Shown here: positions 56,412 through 64,000 of the stretch, piece after piece
Numbering within the stretch: position 1 is the stretch's first letter
How the letters are laid out: the number at the start of each line of letters is the position of its first letter
Assembly: GCA_013115135.1 (NCBI GenBank)
Contig: JABANP010000019.1
Span: 230,218-294,217 of the forward strand
Source: Perkinsus olseni
Lineage: Eukaryota; Perkinsozoa; Perkinsida; Perkinsidae
DNA length: 64,000 bases
Direction: 5' to 3'
Made by a program: the position numbers and the translations under genes
The notes under the pieces: generated by a model
The model's input: the letters and a program-made list of their open reading frames with translations, nothing else
Told to the model about the DNA's origin: nothing
Databases searched by the model: none

Positions 56412-59400
56412 CAGCCTTGGTCTCCCAACACGAACTACAGGCCTGAATCACCCTCGTCACTTCACCAGACATACCAGGCCACCAAACATACTTGCGCAGC
56501 GCCTTCAACGCAGCTCGGACATCTCCGTGTCCGCTCACATGATGCACCAAACCTACCAAATCTCGTCGTAGGGAAGGTACGTAACTCTTATCAACCCAGT
56601 AGATCAAACTCTCCTCGAGAGTCCCTCTAGGAATGACAATAACTCTGCGGAATTCTCCGCGATAACAAACCAACTTGTAGATCAGACCGTCCTCGCCCAC
56701 CGAGTAAACACCTCCTGTTAGCGAAGTAGCATGAACGTCACAGAGTCGAACCTTGTTGATCTCGGTAACGGCATCGGCCTTGTACAGTTGGATAAGTTGG
56801 GACCTTAGAGCCTCGTTGTTCTTGATGAGGTCGCCCAACATCTCGGACGGATCATTACTGGTGGGGTACTCCCCTTCATTGGGAGCCAACCCTAGTCCTC
56901 CTCGGACCTCGCCTCCAAGGGATATGTCGTCGTCCTCATTGACGCGCTCCACCCGTGAGACGTCTTCTTGATCGTCCTGATCACAGATGGCCATACATAG
57001 GAATAACTTACTGTCTTCCTCGGCCTCGGTCGACACTGGACCGCATAGCTCTCCCGTAAAACGAGAGAAGAAATCACATAGCCAGTTCCGGCGTCCCGGA
57101 ACATGCATATACTCGAGGGGGATCAGGTGCGTGAGATCCGCGATCTCTCCATACCATCTCGTCCACCTCTGCCTCTGGATAGTACTTCCAGTTGAGGTCA
57201 CCCCTTGAGCCAATAAACGGCCCAAAGCCGTGGTGTTATCGTTACCCACTATCAGATGCACAGGTTGGGGATCCATCCCCACCTTAGACCAATCATAGCT
57301 ACCCATGACCACGTCCTTAACGATCGCCATCCCTCGGATCACGCCGTACATCTCGCGGTCAAAGTTAACCCACTTCGACTGGGCCTTCGTCAGTTTCCTC
57401 GCCGAAGTGAATACCAGCTGACCCGTAAAGTCGTCTTGCTGGAAGGCCTCGTCTCCCAGCTCTCGAACTCTAGGGACTTGTACTCTAGGGACTCGCCAGA
57501 GCGTCGCACTGGTCGCTATCGGACTGGTATCCGTCATCAGTAACCAGACCATGTCCTCTTGTAGAATTTCACCCAAGCCGTGCCAAGCATGAAGACGGTT
57601 ATGGCAGTAGTCGAACAGGTCAGACCATGCTCGCTTCAACGCCGGGGTTAAAGACACCTTCGTACTTTTACGGACGTCGGTCGGAAGCTTCGCCAACAAG
57701 TCATTGAAAGGGGCCAACAACGCCGAGAGGGAAACATCAGCCTTGAGAGTTGAGAAGCCTGTCTTGCAGTACTTGATCACCCCTAAAGCAGATCTCAGCG
57801 AACCCACTGTCTCTGGGTAACTCCGCAACACGTCCGCCAAGTCACTTACTGACTTCGCCGACAACCTCCAACCATCGGCTGATAATTCCAAGGAGAGGAA
57901 GTCGATGAATTCTCGAGGCTCCGACGATCTCTTAGATGGGGGCAACTCCAAGCCAGCTCCTTCCAACGCATAGACGACCAAGGCGAAAACGCGTCGACAC
58001 TCCTCAGGGCTGCTAGCCACCACCAAGATATCGTCCACATACGGAACCAAATAGTCTTTGAGCTCGGGAACCACTGTCTCCAAGAGATTCACCAACCCAG
58101 AGAACCACCATGCACTCGAATGCTTCCATCCCATAACCAACTTACGATGTAAGAAGTAACGCATCTTACCACCAGGACCAGTCACCACCGCTCCGAACAA
58201 ACTCTGAGTCTCCATATCATCATCGGTAGCATACTCCATACACCAAAAAGCTTGGCGTATGTCCATCTTCATAAAGTACTTGGGCTTAGAGCTATCGATC
58301 TTGCCCAAAGCCTGCATAACACCGGGGGTATAATCTACCCAGCCCGAACCCGGGGTAAAGTCAGAAGTGGCGGCATTAGAAGGCCTCGCATCCAATACCA
58401 AGCGATAGAAATCTCTAACGTTAGACTTAATTATCCCCTCGGGTCTTGGGCCCTTGAACTTAGGTACAACGAAAACCGGATTAAAATAGACATTATGGAA
58501 AGTAGCCTCTTTAGTAGGATATACCTCTTCAAAAATTCCATCTTGCAACATATAGTCCACAAGCCAAGTAGTCACATTGGCCTCTTCTCTTGACTTAGGC
58601 GGGTAAGGCCGTGCCCTCGGAGGCACACAGTCCTTACGTCTCTTCGCATAGACCTTGGGGAAAGACCACGTCTTCAACCTCTTATCAATAACCGACTCGT
58701 CCAAGGGGCGGCACTCCAGGGCCATAGCCGATATAGCGGGACGATCAGCTTCCCCGGTCAACAAGATTAGCGGCACAGTCACCCCCAGGAGTCCACTCGT
58801 AAAAGCCGATTGGGGAATAGACACCACGGCCTCTAAGTCCTCGATGCCCTTCCACCCCAGCAGCACTGTAGGGACGCCTTCCAGGAAATCTTGGGGAAAT
58901 ACCAGACCAGATACCCGGCACCTCTTCCCACCAATAGACACCTCCAAGGTAACCTGCCACTCCAACTTGTACACCTGGCCTCCAATACCTTGAATAGCCC
59001 GGGGTCTTTTCAGCCTCGTCCACTTGGTACCAACCGATTTAGCAATCGCCTCAGGAACCAGGGTCTCCCCAGAGCCAGTATCCGGAGCCAAGTAGATGTC
59101 CTGGACCACACGAGTCGTCGCCTTATAAGCAGTCACCAGTAGTCCCCACAAATGGCCTCCTCTCTCCGCAAAGGACTTCACCGCCTTGTCACCATCCTTA
59201 GTCTTGGGGCGTTGTTCAGGGTGTAGCTTCCAACACTTGTCCTTGCTGTGGCCGAACCGTTTACAGTGGTCGCACTTAACCTTGACGTTAGACGCCTCAG
59301 CCAACGGACGGATAGCCGCACCACCCTTACCCTTCATAGATGAATTAGATTGGGATCCGGCACCAAGGTAGCCCACCCCTTGAGTGGAACCGCCCCCGGA

Positions 59401-60267
59401 GCCCTTCGCATAACCACCATTACCACCACCAGAATTCTTCCCATAACCATTGTTCTTATTGTAACCCGCTCGATATCCTTCGTTGTCCTTACCACCAGTC
59501 TTGGCCACAGTCTCAGCCGACTTCTCCCAGGGGAACTTCTTAGCCGATAGGGAATCGTACTGCTGTAACCACTCACAGACCTGGAGGTACTCGACGTCAG
59601 CAGCATCCAACTGTTCACGCCGTAGATAAGCACTGAATGCCTCCGCATAGTCAGATCGGACATTCTGTAAGATGAGCACCCCCCTCTGAGATGCCGAAGG
59701 GGGATTGGCTCTCAAATAGCCACACACGTTGGATAAGGCCTTGAACTTCTTCCGCTCCATACATAAGTATGCATCCAACGAACCATCGCCTTGCTTCACA
59801 GCCTGCCACTCGCGGTGAGCCTCTTGATAAGTTTGCATAGAAACCCGGCCCTTCGTAATGGAAGCAACCGCCAAACCAAATAAACCTCGCCAAGCACTCT
59901 CCCATGCCACCATATCCGTCGCAGCCAACCGAGCTAGAGCGGCCGTCTCCTGTTCGGTCGTGGGCGTCGGAGCCTGTGGGTAACCCGTAGACCTCACCTT
60001 AGCCAACACCGATGCCACATCATCCCCAGGGGTAGAGAGGTAAATGTCAATCGCCACGTTGACACGCGCCTGGTCGCTAGGGTCCGCGCGCTCGTCACCA
60101 AAAATACCCAAAATGATGCAAGTAACCAGCGCCACGTCGAAGGCGTAATACTCCTCCAACTCTATCACGTGCTTCTCAAGGGCCTCCATAAAGGCGTTGC
60201 CTGTCGCCGTACTCAAGGTCGATCTCGCCTTCTTCGATACCACGTCCACCCAGGGTTCTTTCTTTCC
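56152..60267 (-). CDS. Retrotransposon gag (C-terminal part) and pol polyprotein
   Basis: An open frame of about 1370 codons, entered from the nested insertion. In order: gag capsid-like helices (to about residue 240); a Gly/Asn-rich linker; zinc knuckle CDHCKRFGHSKDKC (near 59230-59275); aspartic protease DTGSGETLVPEAI (near 59045-59085). The reverse transcriptase follows, with NVRDFYRLVLDARPSN, FMKMDIRQAFWCMEY and the catalytic YVDDILVV (near 58025-58045). RNase H has LLMTDTSP and DREMYGVIRG. The integrase zinc domain has LVHHVSGHGDVRAAL and CSSCWETKAG. The core starts DIVHSDFGHPPTG with the first catalytic Asp. The frame stops at 56152 inside the integrase. All catalytic residues are present, so only the frame break and the nested insertion mark it as defective. 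Confidence 0.9.
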   Translation of the reverse strand, partial: GKKEPWVDVVSKKARSTLSTATGNAFMEALEKHVIELEEYYAFDVALVTCIILGIFGDERADPSDQARVNVAIDIYLSTPGDDVASVLAKVRSTGYPQAPTPTTEQETAALARLAATDMVAWESAWRGLFGLAVASITKGRVSMQTYQEAHREWQAVKQGDGSLDAYLCMERKKFKALSNVCGYLRANPPSASQRGVLILQNVRSDYAEAFSAYLRREQLDAADVEYLQVCEWLQQYDSLSAKKFPWEKSAETVAKTGGKDNEGYRAGYNKNNGYGKNSGGGNGGYAKGSGGGSTQGVGYLGAGSQSNSSMKGKGGAAIRPLAEASNVKVKCDHCKRFGHSKDKCWKLHPEQRPKTKDGDKAVKSFAERGGHLWGLLVTAYKATTRVVQDIYLAPDTGSGETLVPEAIAKSVGTKWTRLKRPRAIQGIGGQVYKLEWQVTLEVSIGGKRCRVSGLVFPQDFLEGVPTVLLGWKGIEDLEAVVSIPQSAFTSGLLGVTVPLILLTGEADRPAISAMALECRPLDESVIDKRLKTWSFPKVYAKRRKDCVPPRARPYPPKSREEANVTTWLVDYMLQDGIFEEVYPTKEATFHNVYFNPVFVVPKFKGPRPEGIIKSNVRDFYRLVLDARPSNAATSDFTPGSGWVDYTPGVMQALGKIDSSKPKYFMKMDIRQAFWCMEYATDDDMETQSLFGAVVTGPGGKMRYFLHRKLVMGWKHSSAWWFSGLVNLLETVVPELKDYLVPYVDDILVVASSPEECRRVFALVVYALEGAGLELPPSKRSSEPREFIDFLSLELSADGWRLSAKSVSDLADVLRSYPETVGSLRSALGVIKYCKTGFSTLKADVSLSALLAPFNDLLAKLPTDVRKSTKVSLTPALKRAWSDLFDYCHNRLHAWHGLGEILQEDMVWLLMTDTSPIATSATLWRVPRVQVPRVRELGDEAFQQDDFTGQLVFTSARKLTKAQSKWVNFDREMYGVIRGMAIVKDVVMGSYDWSKVGMDPQPVHLIVGNDNTTALGRLLAQGVTSTGSTIQRQRWTRWYGEIADLTHLIPLEYMHVPGRRNWLCDFFSRFTGELCGPVSTEAEEDSKLFLCMAICDQDDQEDVSRVERVNEDDDISLGGEVRGGLGLAPNEGEYPTSNDPSEMLGDLIKNNEALRSQLIQLYKADAVTEINKVRLCDVHATSLTGGVYSVGEDGLIYKLVCYRGEFRRVIVIPRGTLEESLIYWVDKSYVPSLRRDLVGLVHHVSGHGDVRAALKALRKYVWWPGMSGEVTRVIQACSSCWETKAGADLDTPPNPRAPTVERFDIVHSDFGHPPTGLAQASDPSYVAFLLLVCGGSGYVVSSPVVSEDAGSFVRVLAEKWICYFGVPKLCE
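60258..60267. repeat. Target-site duplication, left copy (10 bp)
   Basis: CTTTCTTTCC on the plus strand (GGAAAGAAAG on the minus), repeated exactly at 62830-62839. The pair flanks the foldback element. The host sequence is purine-rich, so a chance match is possible but less likely with the matching termini just inside. Confidence 0.6.
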
Positions 60268-60324
60268 CGGAAACAAAGCGATAGTTTCTTCCTACCCATT
60301 TCTTTCCATTTCTTTCCCATTTCT

Positions 60325-61179
60325 TGAGTTTTGTCTCGAGTACCGTTTGTCACGATCAAGTGGGTGATCCACGAATCCGAATCACTATCCATGGATCAGA
60401 TCGCACGTGGATCTCATATTTGAGGATCAGAATACTTGTTTATGACTCAGCTAAGGGAGTCGACGGATCATGTCCCACGGATCGGAGCACGTAGGCCTTA
60501 GAATTTGGCACGGCTAGGCCAAGCGGTGCGAGTCTGGCTCTCTTGGCTCATTCGTCGCGTATCGATTAGCATCGGGCTAAACAGCCCGGCAGGTTAGGTC
60601 GTCAGTTGGATAATCGAACGATCCAGGTTCAATCCTCACCGTTGACAATTTAGATTACTGTCCTCAGACCCAGGGAGATCAAGGATCAGATCAACTCGAG
60701 GGTACCGCTAAGGAATGGCGCCGTAACAGGATCGGGCCTCTGTAACACGGTAAAGCAGAGTGATTCTGTGCGTGAGACGATTTTCGCATCATGCACTCGT
60801 ACCTTTGAATGATTCGGATAACCTACTTTGATCCACCGAGCTAGTGGATCATGGATCACCGAAATTTCTCAACGAGGCCGAAAATTTCTCAGATCCGCGA
60901 TCCACGGATCACGGATCACGAATTTGCCTCACGGATCAAGGATCAGAATCAAAAATCTGGTTCACGCGTGATCTGGATCACGAATCGCGTATCAGGATCG
61001 TGGATCAAGATTCCGGCTCATGCATCAAGGTTCAGGATCAGGAATCACGGATCAGATTCGTTATTGCGGGATCTGGATCAGACTTTTCGGATCTTAGTGT
61101 GATCTGGTTCATGGAGCCGGATCAATAGTGTTTTCGGATCATCGCACAGATCCATGGATCAGGATCCGCATACCTACCC
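60325..61179 (+). repeat. Left arm of giant inverted repeat
   Basis: 855 bp, the reverse complement of 61534-62388. The coordinate sum is constant (122713) at every point checked, so the arms have no net indel. One base difference was noticed, AAAATTTCTC against GAATTTCTC near 60881. The second half (60835-61165) is packed with GGATCA/GATC words (TGGATCA, CGGATCACGGATCACG). Two tRNA-like modules lie near 60507-60647. Confidence 0.93.
60507..60647 (+). repeat. tRNA-like modules inside left arm (mirrored at 62066-62206)
   Basis: TAGGCCAAGCGG (60515-60526) fits an A box. A perfect hairpin, CGGGCT AAAC AGCCCG, lies near 60573-60588. TAGGTCGTCAGTTGG (60595-60609) is a second A-box-like word, and GGTTCAATCCT (60626-60636) fits the B box. 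A-to-B spacing is about 30 nt. The acceptor stems are not convincing, so I call this tRNA-derived rather than a tRNA gene. Confidence 0.5.
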
Positions 61180-61533
61180 TGCTGCCGCTACGGCGTGGCC
61201 GCAGGGTGTGAGCACGAGGAATTCCTTCCCAGTGACTGTGAACCAAATGACAGGACTAATTATTAATTAGTAATTATTAATTACTAATTAAATTTTCTTG
61301 AATCTAGCTGTCACCGCATCACACTATGGCGAACACACGTGTTGATATCCGGAGTTGAGTGACTCAACGACTGGGAATGTATTACGTTCGCTACCAGACG
61401 ATCAGATCGTCACGATCTATTGAATAGGCTCCTCGGCTAGCGGCCGCCGCTAAGCGGCGCCACTCCCATGCCGAAGCTCGACTGGCCAATGCGTTGTCTG
61501 GTACTCCAAGGGCAGCTGCGGCGAGCACTACCT
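61180..61533. other. Central spacer of the inverted repeat
   Basis: 354 bp of unique sequence that would form the loop. It contains an AT-only near-palindrome (about 61257-61292, TAATTATTAATTAGTAATTA type) and a GC-rich inverted repeat, CGGCCGCCGCTAAGCGGCGCC type (about 61441-61461). No ORF has family texture. Confidence 0.7.
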
Positions 61534-62388
61534 GGGTAGGTATGCGGATCCTGATCCATGGATCTGTGCGATGATCCGAAAACACTATTGATCCGGCTCC
61601 ATGAACCAGATCACACTAAGATCCGAAAAGTCTGATCCAGATCCCGCAATAACGAATCTGATCCGTGATTCCTGATCCTGAACCTTGATGCATGAGCCGG
61701 AATCTTGATCCACGATCCTGATACGCGATTCGTGATCCAGATCACGCGTGAACCAGATTTTTGATTCTGATCCTTGATCCGTGAGGCAAATTCGTGATCC
61801 GTGATCCGTGGATCGCGGATCTGAGAAATTCTCGGCCTCGTTGAGAAATTTCGGTGATCCATGATCCACTAGCTCGGTGGATCAAAGTAGGTTATCCGAA
61901 TCATTCAAAGGTACGAGTGCATGATGCGAAAATCGTCTCACGCACAGAATCACTCTGCTTTACCGTGTTACAGAGGCCCGATCCTGTTACGGCGCCATTC
62001 CTTAGCGGTACCCTCGAGTTGATCTGATCCTTGATCTCCCTGGGTCTGAGGACAGTAATCTAAATTGTCAACGGTGAGGATTGAACCTGGATCGTTCGAT
62101 TATCCAACTGACGACCTAACCTGCCGGGCTGTTTAGCCCGATGCTAATCGATACGCGACGAATGAGCCAAGAGAGCCAGACTCGCACCGCTTGGCCTAGC
62201 CGTGCCAAATTCTAAGGCCTACGTGCTCCGATCCGTGGGACATGATCCGTCGACTCCCTTAGCTGAGTCATAAACAAGTATTCTGATCCTCAAATATGAG
62301 ATCCACGTGCGATCTGATCCATGGATAGTGATTCGGATTCGTGGATCACCCACTTGATCGTGACAAACGGTACTCGAGACAAAACTCA
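61534..62388 (-). repeat. Right arm of giant inverted repeat
   Basis: The mirror of 60325-61179, including the GATC-dense block and the tRNA-like modules in the opposite orientation. Open frames on both arms (for example 61585-61869 on minus and 60844-61128 on plus) are by-products of the repeated GGATCA words. Confidence 0.93.
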
Positions 62389-62702
62389 GGAAAATAGTGG
62401 AAAGAATCAAGACCTGATCCGTTCGTCTGATTCTTTTCTAAAGATCAGCCATGGATCAGGATCCGCATACCTACCCAGGCCGCCTAGGGTTCGAAGATAA
62501 GTTCATTACCTAACCTGACAATCGACGCTTGAATCGTATTGAATGCGACTCGCATTATGCGAGTATCACGTATGCCTCAGTAGAAAATCCGCATTTCCTG
62601 CAGGATAAGACTCATCTGATAAGTCGATATGACTTTGTCAACAAATTGTTGATCACTCGGTGCTAATTTGGTAGCTACAACACATTTTTGCACAGAAATG
62701 AC

Positions 62703-62768
62703 ACTCGCTAGGGTAGAACCCCCGACTATCAGGATCTTAACAGCGAAGTTTACCGCTAGACCATCGCA
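62703..62768 (-). repeat. tRNA-Asn-like pseudogene or SINE head
   Basis: On the minus strand GCGATGGTCTAGCGGTAA has a near-ideal A box (TGGTCTAGCGG). An anticodon-loop word CTGTTAA (GTT, Asn) follows at the right distance, then GGTTCTACCCT, a weak B box. The anticodon and acceptor stems do not pair well. It sits in the right segment of the foldback element and is absent from the left. Confidence 0.5.
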
Positions 62769-62829
62769 TTAAACCCCTCGGAAAGAATTGCACAATGATG
62801 CCAGGAAGAAACCGAACATTGTTTCTTTC

Positions 62830-62839
62830 CTTTCTTTCC
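62830..62839. repeat. Target-site duplication, right copy (10 bp)
   Basis: CTTTCTTTCC, identical to 60258-60267; see the left copy. Confidence 0.6.
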
Positions 62840-63566
62840 GGGAAGAAAGAATTGGAAAGAAATAATAGTGCTCGGGAAGGAAAAACCCTGCGTCCACCAG
62901 TGACCAAATAGATTGACACCAATTCCATTGGCGGACCTTCTCATAACATTTTGCCTCACCGAAGTTCACCGTCTTATATATCTTTGCCAACCGATTGTCC
63001 ATCTCCGGAGGGAGATGAGGTGTAGATACCACTCGTAACATACCCGACAGCGAAGAACCCTGAACCATGTGCTCCTTAATGACCCGAGTATACTCAGTAC
63101 GAACCCGCGTCAAAGTGGATGCCGTCCGATTCGTAGTGGTCGGCGCGGTAGATAGAGGGGGGGTGGCGTTGCCGCCAGGCCTCACCGGTTCCACAGTTCT
63201 CTCGCTGTCCTGGGAGTGGGCGTCAAGATCCCGGTTGCCGCCAGGCCTTACCGGATCTACAGCGTCGGGGTCGTCATAGAGGTCGACGTTAGGGGTCCGG
63301 TTGCCGCCAGGCCTTTCCGGATCCTCAGCTACACCGTCGCCCTCGGGGTGCTCCTCGTCCTGCCCCCCCACTCCCTCAGGGTGCTCTCGCTCATCATCAT
63401 GTTCATCGTCGTCCGAGTGCTCGTCGTCTTCGGGGTGCTCCTCGTCGGCAGCGGGAACCTCCCCTTCTTGTTCTTCACGACGATCACCTTCTTGACTATC
63501 ACTCTCCTCCTCGGAGTCAGAGTGCTGGTCGGCCCGACGGGCCGCTCTCATCGCTCGTGACGACAT
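62830..63566 (-). CDS. Retrotransposon gag, N-terminal part
   Basis: Starts at the ATG at 63566 (MSSRAMRAARRADQHSDSEE) just inside the 5' LTR. The first half is extremely acidic (Glu/Asp/His/Gln repeats, EHPEDDEHSDDDEHDDE type). RPGGN occurs three times in a spaced repeat (near 63190, 63250 and 63310). A basic-hydrophobic region follows (THLPPEMDNRLAKIYKTV-like, WNWCQSIWSLVDAGFFLPEH). The frame then enters the foldback element and stops at 62769. To match the gag frame beyond the insertion, a +1 shift just before the junction is also needed. Confidence 0.72.
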
Positions 63567-63626
63567 AGTTGTACCGATAGTACCAGCCAATTATAGTAGT
63601 CGAAAGAGGATAAGACTTGTTTTTCT

Positions 63627-63999
63627 TGTTGTAGTCACCCACTTCACTAAACCCAAACACGCTGCTCAAGTAGTTAATACCCTTCGGATAACTTGTGTAT
63701 GAGGTACTGCCGCTCGACGGGAGGAGTAGCGTCGAAATAAGAGAAGGAGTCTCTCTCAAAAACAAGTCTTATGGCAAACTGCCTACAATGAGCCAATAAT
63801 GAAACACCCACTCGAACAATCATCACGACTCTCAGATCACCATAAACTCGTCTCAAATAATAGTAATACTAAGCGTAGTGTGCGCTTTGCACGCATGCGC
63901 ACCGTTTCCGCTGCGCGCACGCAAAAGATAGACAATCACTGTCTATAAATAGACAGCCGTCACAACCCGTACATCAGTCTTAGGCCGTTGGACGCATCA
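63627..63999 (-). repeat. 5' LTR
   Basis: 373 bp, apparently identical to 54737-55109. The base after it (64000) is the last in the window, so the outer flank is not visible. A 60 bp leader separates it from the gag ATG; no clear tRNA primer site next to the LTR was recognised. Confidence 0.93.
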
Positions 64000-64000
64000 C

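Larger units (their letters stand above)
60268..62829. mobile_element. Nested foldback element with 855 bp inverted arms
   Basis: It splits the retrotransposon gag. Just inside the 10 bp direct repeats the two ends share an imperfect inverted repeat: GAAACAA, a short spacer, then GTTTCTTCCT (left 60271-60294; right end read from 62826 inwards). Long TIRs, a 10 bp duplication and no transposase gene resemble non-autonomous Mutator-like or foldback elements. The layout is: left edge 60268-60324, arm 60325-61179, centre 61180-61533, arm 61534-62388, right segment 62389-62829. I find no ORF with protein texture. The right segment has no left counterpart beyond the terminal motif. Confidence 0.75.
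54737..63999 (-). mobile_element. Complete LTR retrotransposon with nested insertion
   Basis: Read on the minus strand: 5' LTR 63999-63627, acidic gag N-terminus 63566-62830, nested foldback element 62829-60268, rest of gag with pol 60267-55107, 3' LTR 55109-54737. Domain order is gag zinc knuckle, protease, reverse transcriptase, RNase H, integrase, that is, the Ty3/gypsy-type (or BEL/Pao-type) order rather than Ty1/copia. LTRs start TG and end CA. Without the insertion the element would be about 6.7 kb. I cannot see a 5 bp target duplication because the right LTR touches the window edge. Confidence 0.92.

Noticed and set aside
60515..60545. Spliced-leader-like word (TTGGCTCA) suggesting dinoflagellate/Perkinsus trans-splicing relicts
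   Set aside because: Only a short partial match inside a repeat; no full leader-like word was found upstream of any gene start I checked.
60844..61128. ORF of about 94 codons in each palindrome arm (mirrored at 61585-61869)
   Set aside because: The Asp/His/Gly/Ser-rich protein is what repeated GGATCA words encode in any open frame; it has no domain texture and exists only because the array lacks stops.
62703..62768. Functional tRNA-Asn gene
   Set aside because: Anticodon loop and A box are good, but the acceptor and anticodon stems do not pair, and the B box is weak.

Overview
This window is eukaryotic nuclear DNA. Genes sit on both strands and are cut by many very short GT-AG introns. Where I could splice by frame and homology, introns are about 40-85 nt, for example in the W-rich gene, the actin-family gene, PXMP4, RPS3A and dephospho-CoA kinase. 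There are no operons, no bacterial-style ribosome binding sites and no phage features. Short introns, roughly balanced base composition and the gene mix (a RING-CH/FHA protein, EF-hand/IQ proteins, a pepsin-like protease, a jacalin-like lectin) fit a protist. My best guess is an alveolate of the Perkinsus type. That is an inference from gene style; no rRNA or other marker is present to prove it.

Left part (1-20984). A secreted catechol-O-methyltransferase-like gene runs off the left edge. A jacalin-type lectin and an unrecognised gene follow. Next come a peptide:N-glycanase fused to a thioredoxin-like and a PUB domain, and a small probable mitochondrial protein. A tryptophan-rich low-complexity protein is on the plus strand. 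A chromatin-flavoured run follows: a PHD/extended-PHD protein, a convergent SET-domain protein and an actin-family protein. After these lie the peroxisomal membrane protein PXMP4 and a WD40 protein.

Middle part (21000-44300). The first stretch holds poorly resolved exons, a tRNA-like sequence in an apparent intron and an IQ/EF-hand protein. AT-rich simple-sequence DNA and two weak genes follow. A head-to-tail pair of near-identical 0.43 kb retroposons with (TTGAA)n tails lies just upstream of a RING-CH plus FHA gene. Then come a multi-pass membrane protein, a pepsin-family aspartyl protease, a small membrane protein, an RNase H-domain protein, an acidic type I membrane protein, dephospho-CoA kinase, a short unknown gene and a multi-pass RING-H2 E3 ligase candidate.

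Right part (44600-64000). This holds a glycosyltransferase-like gene, ribosomal protein eS1 (RPS3A), an SR splicing factor, a coiled-coil protein and a polyamine/amino-acid transporter of the APC superfamily. The last 9.3 kb is one LTR retrotransposon on the minus strand (54737-63999). Its two 373 bp LTRs look identical, and it encodes gag, protease, reverse transcriptase, RNase H and integrase. Its gag is split by a nested 2.56 kb foldback element (60268-62829) flanked by a 10 bp direct repeat. That element consists mainly of two 855 bp inverted arms that are almost identical, dense in GATC motifs, and carry tRNA-like modules. It is the most unusual object in the window.

Several otherwise intact coding regions contain what look like single extra bases (+1 shifts), most clearly in the N-glycanase and the integrase. 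These may be assembly errors and are listed separately.
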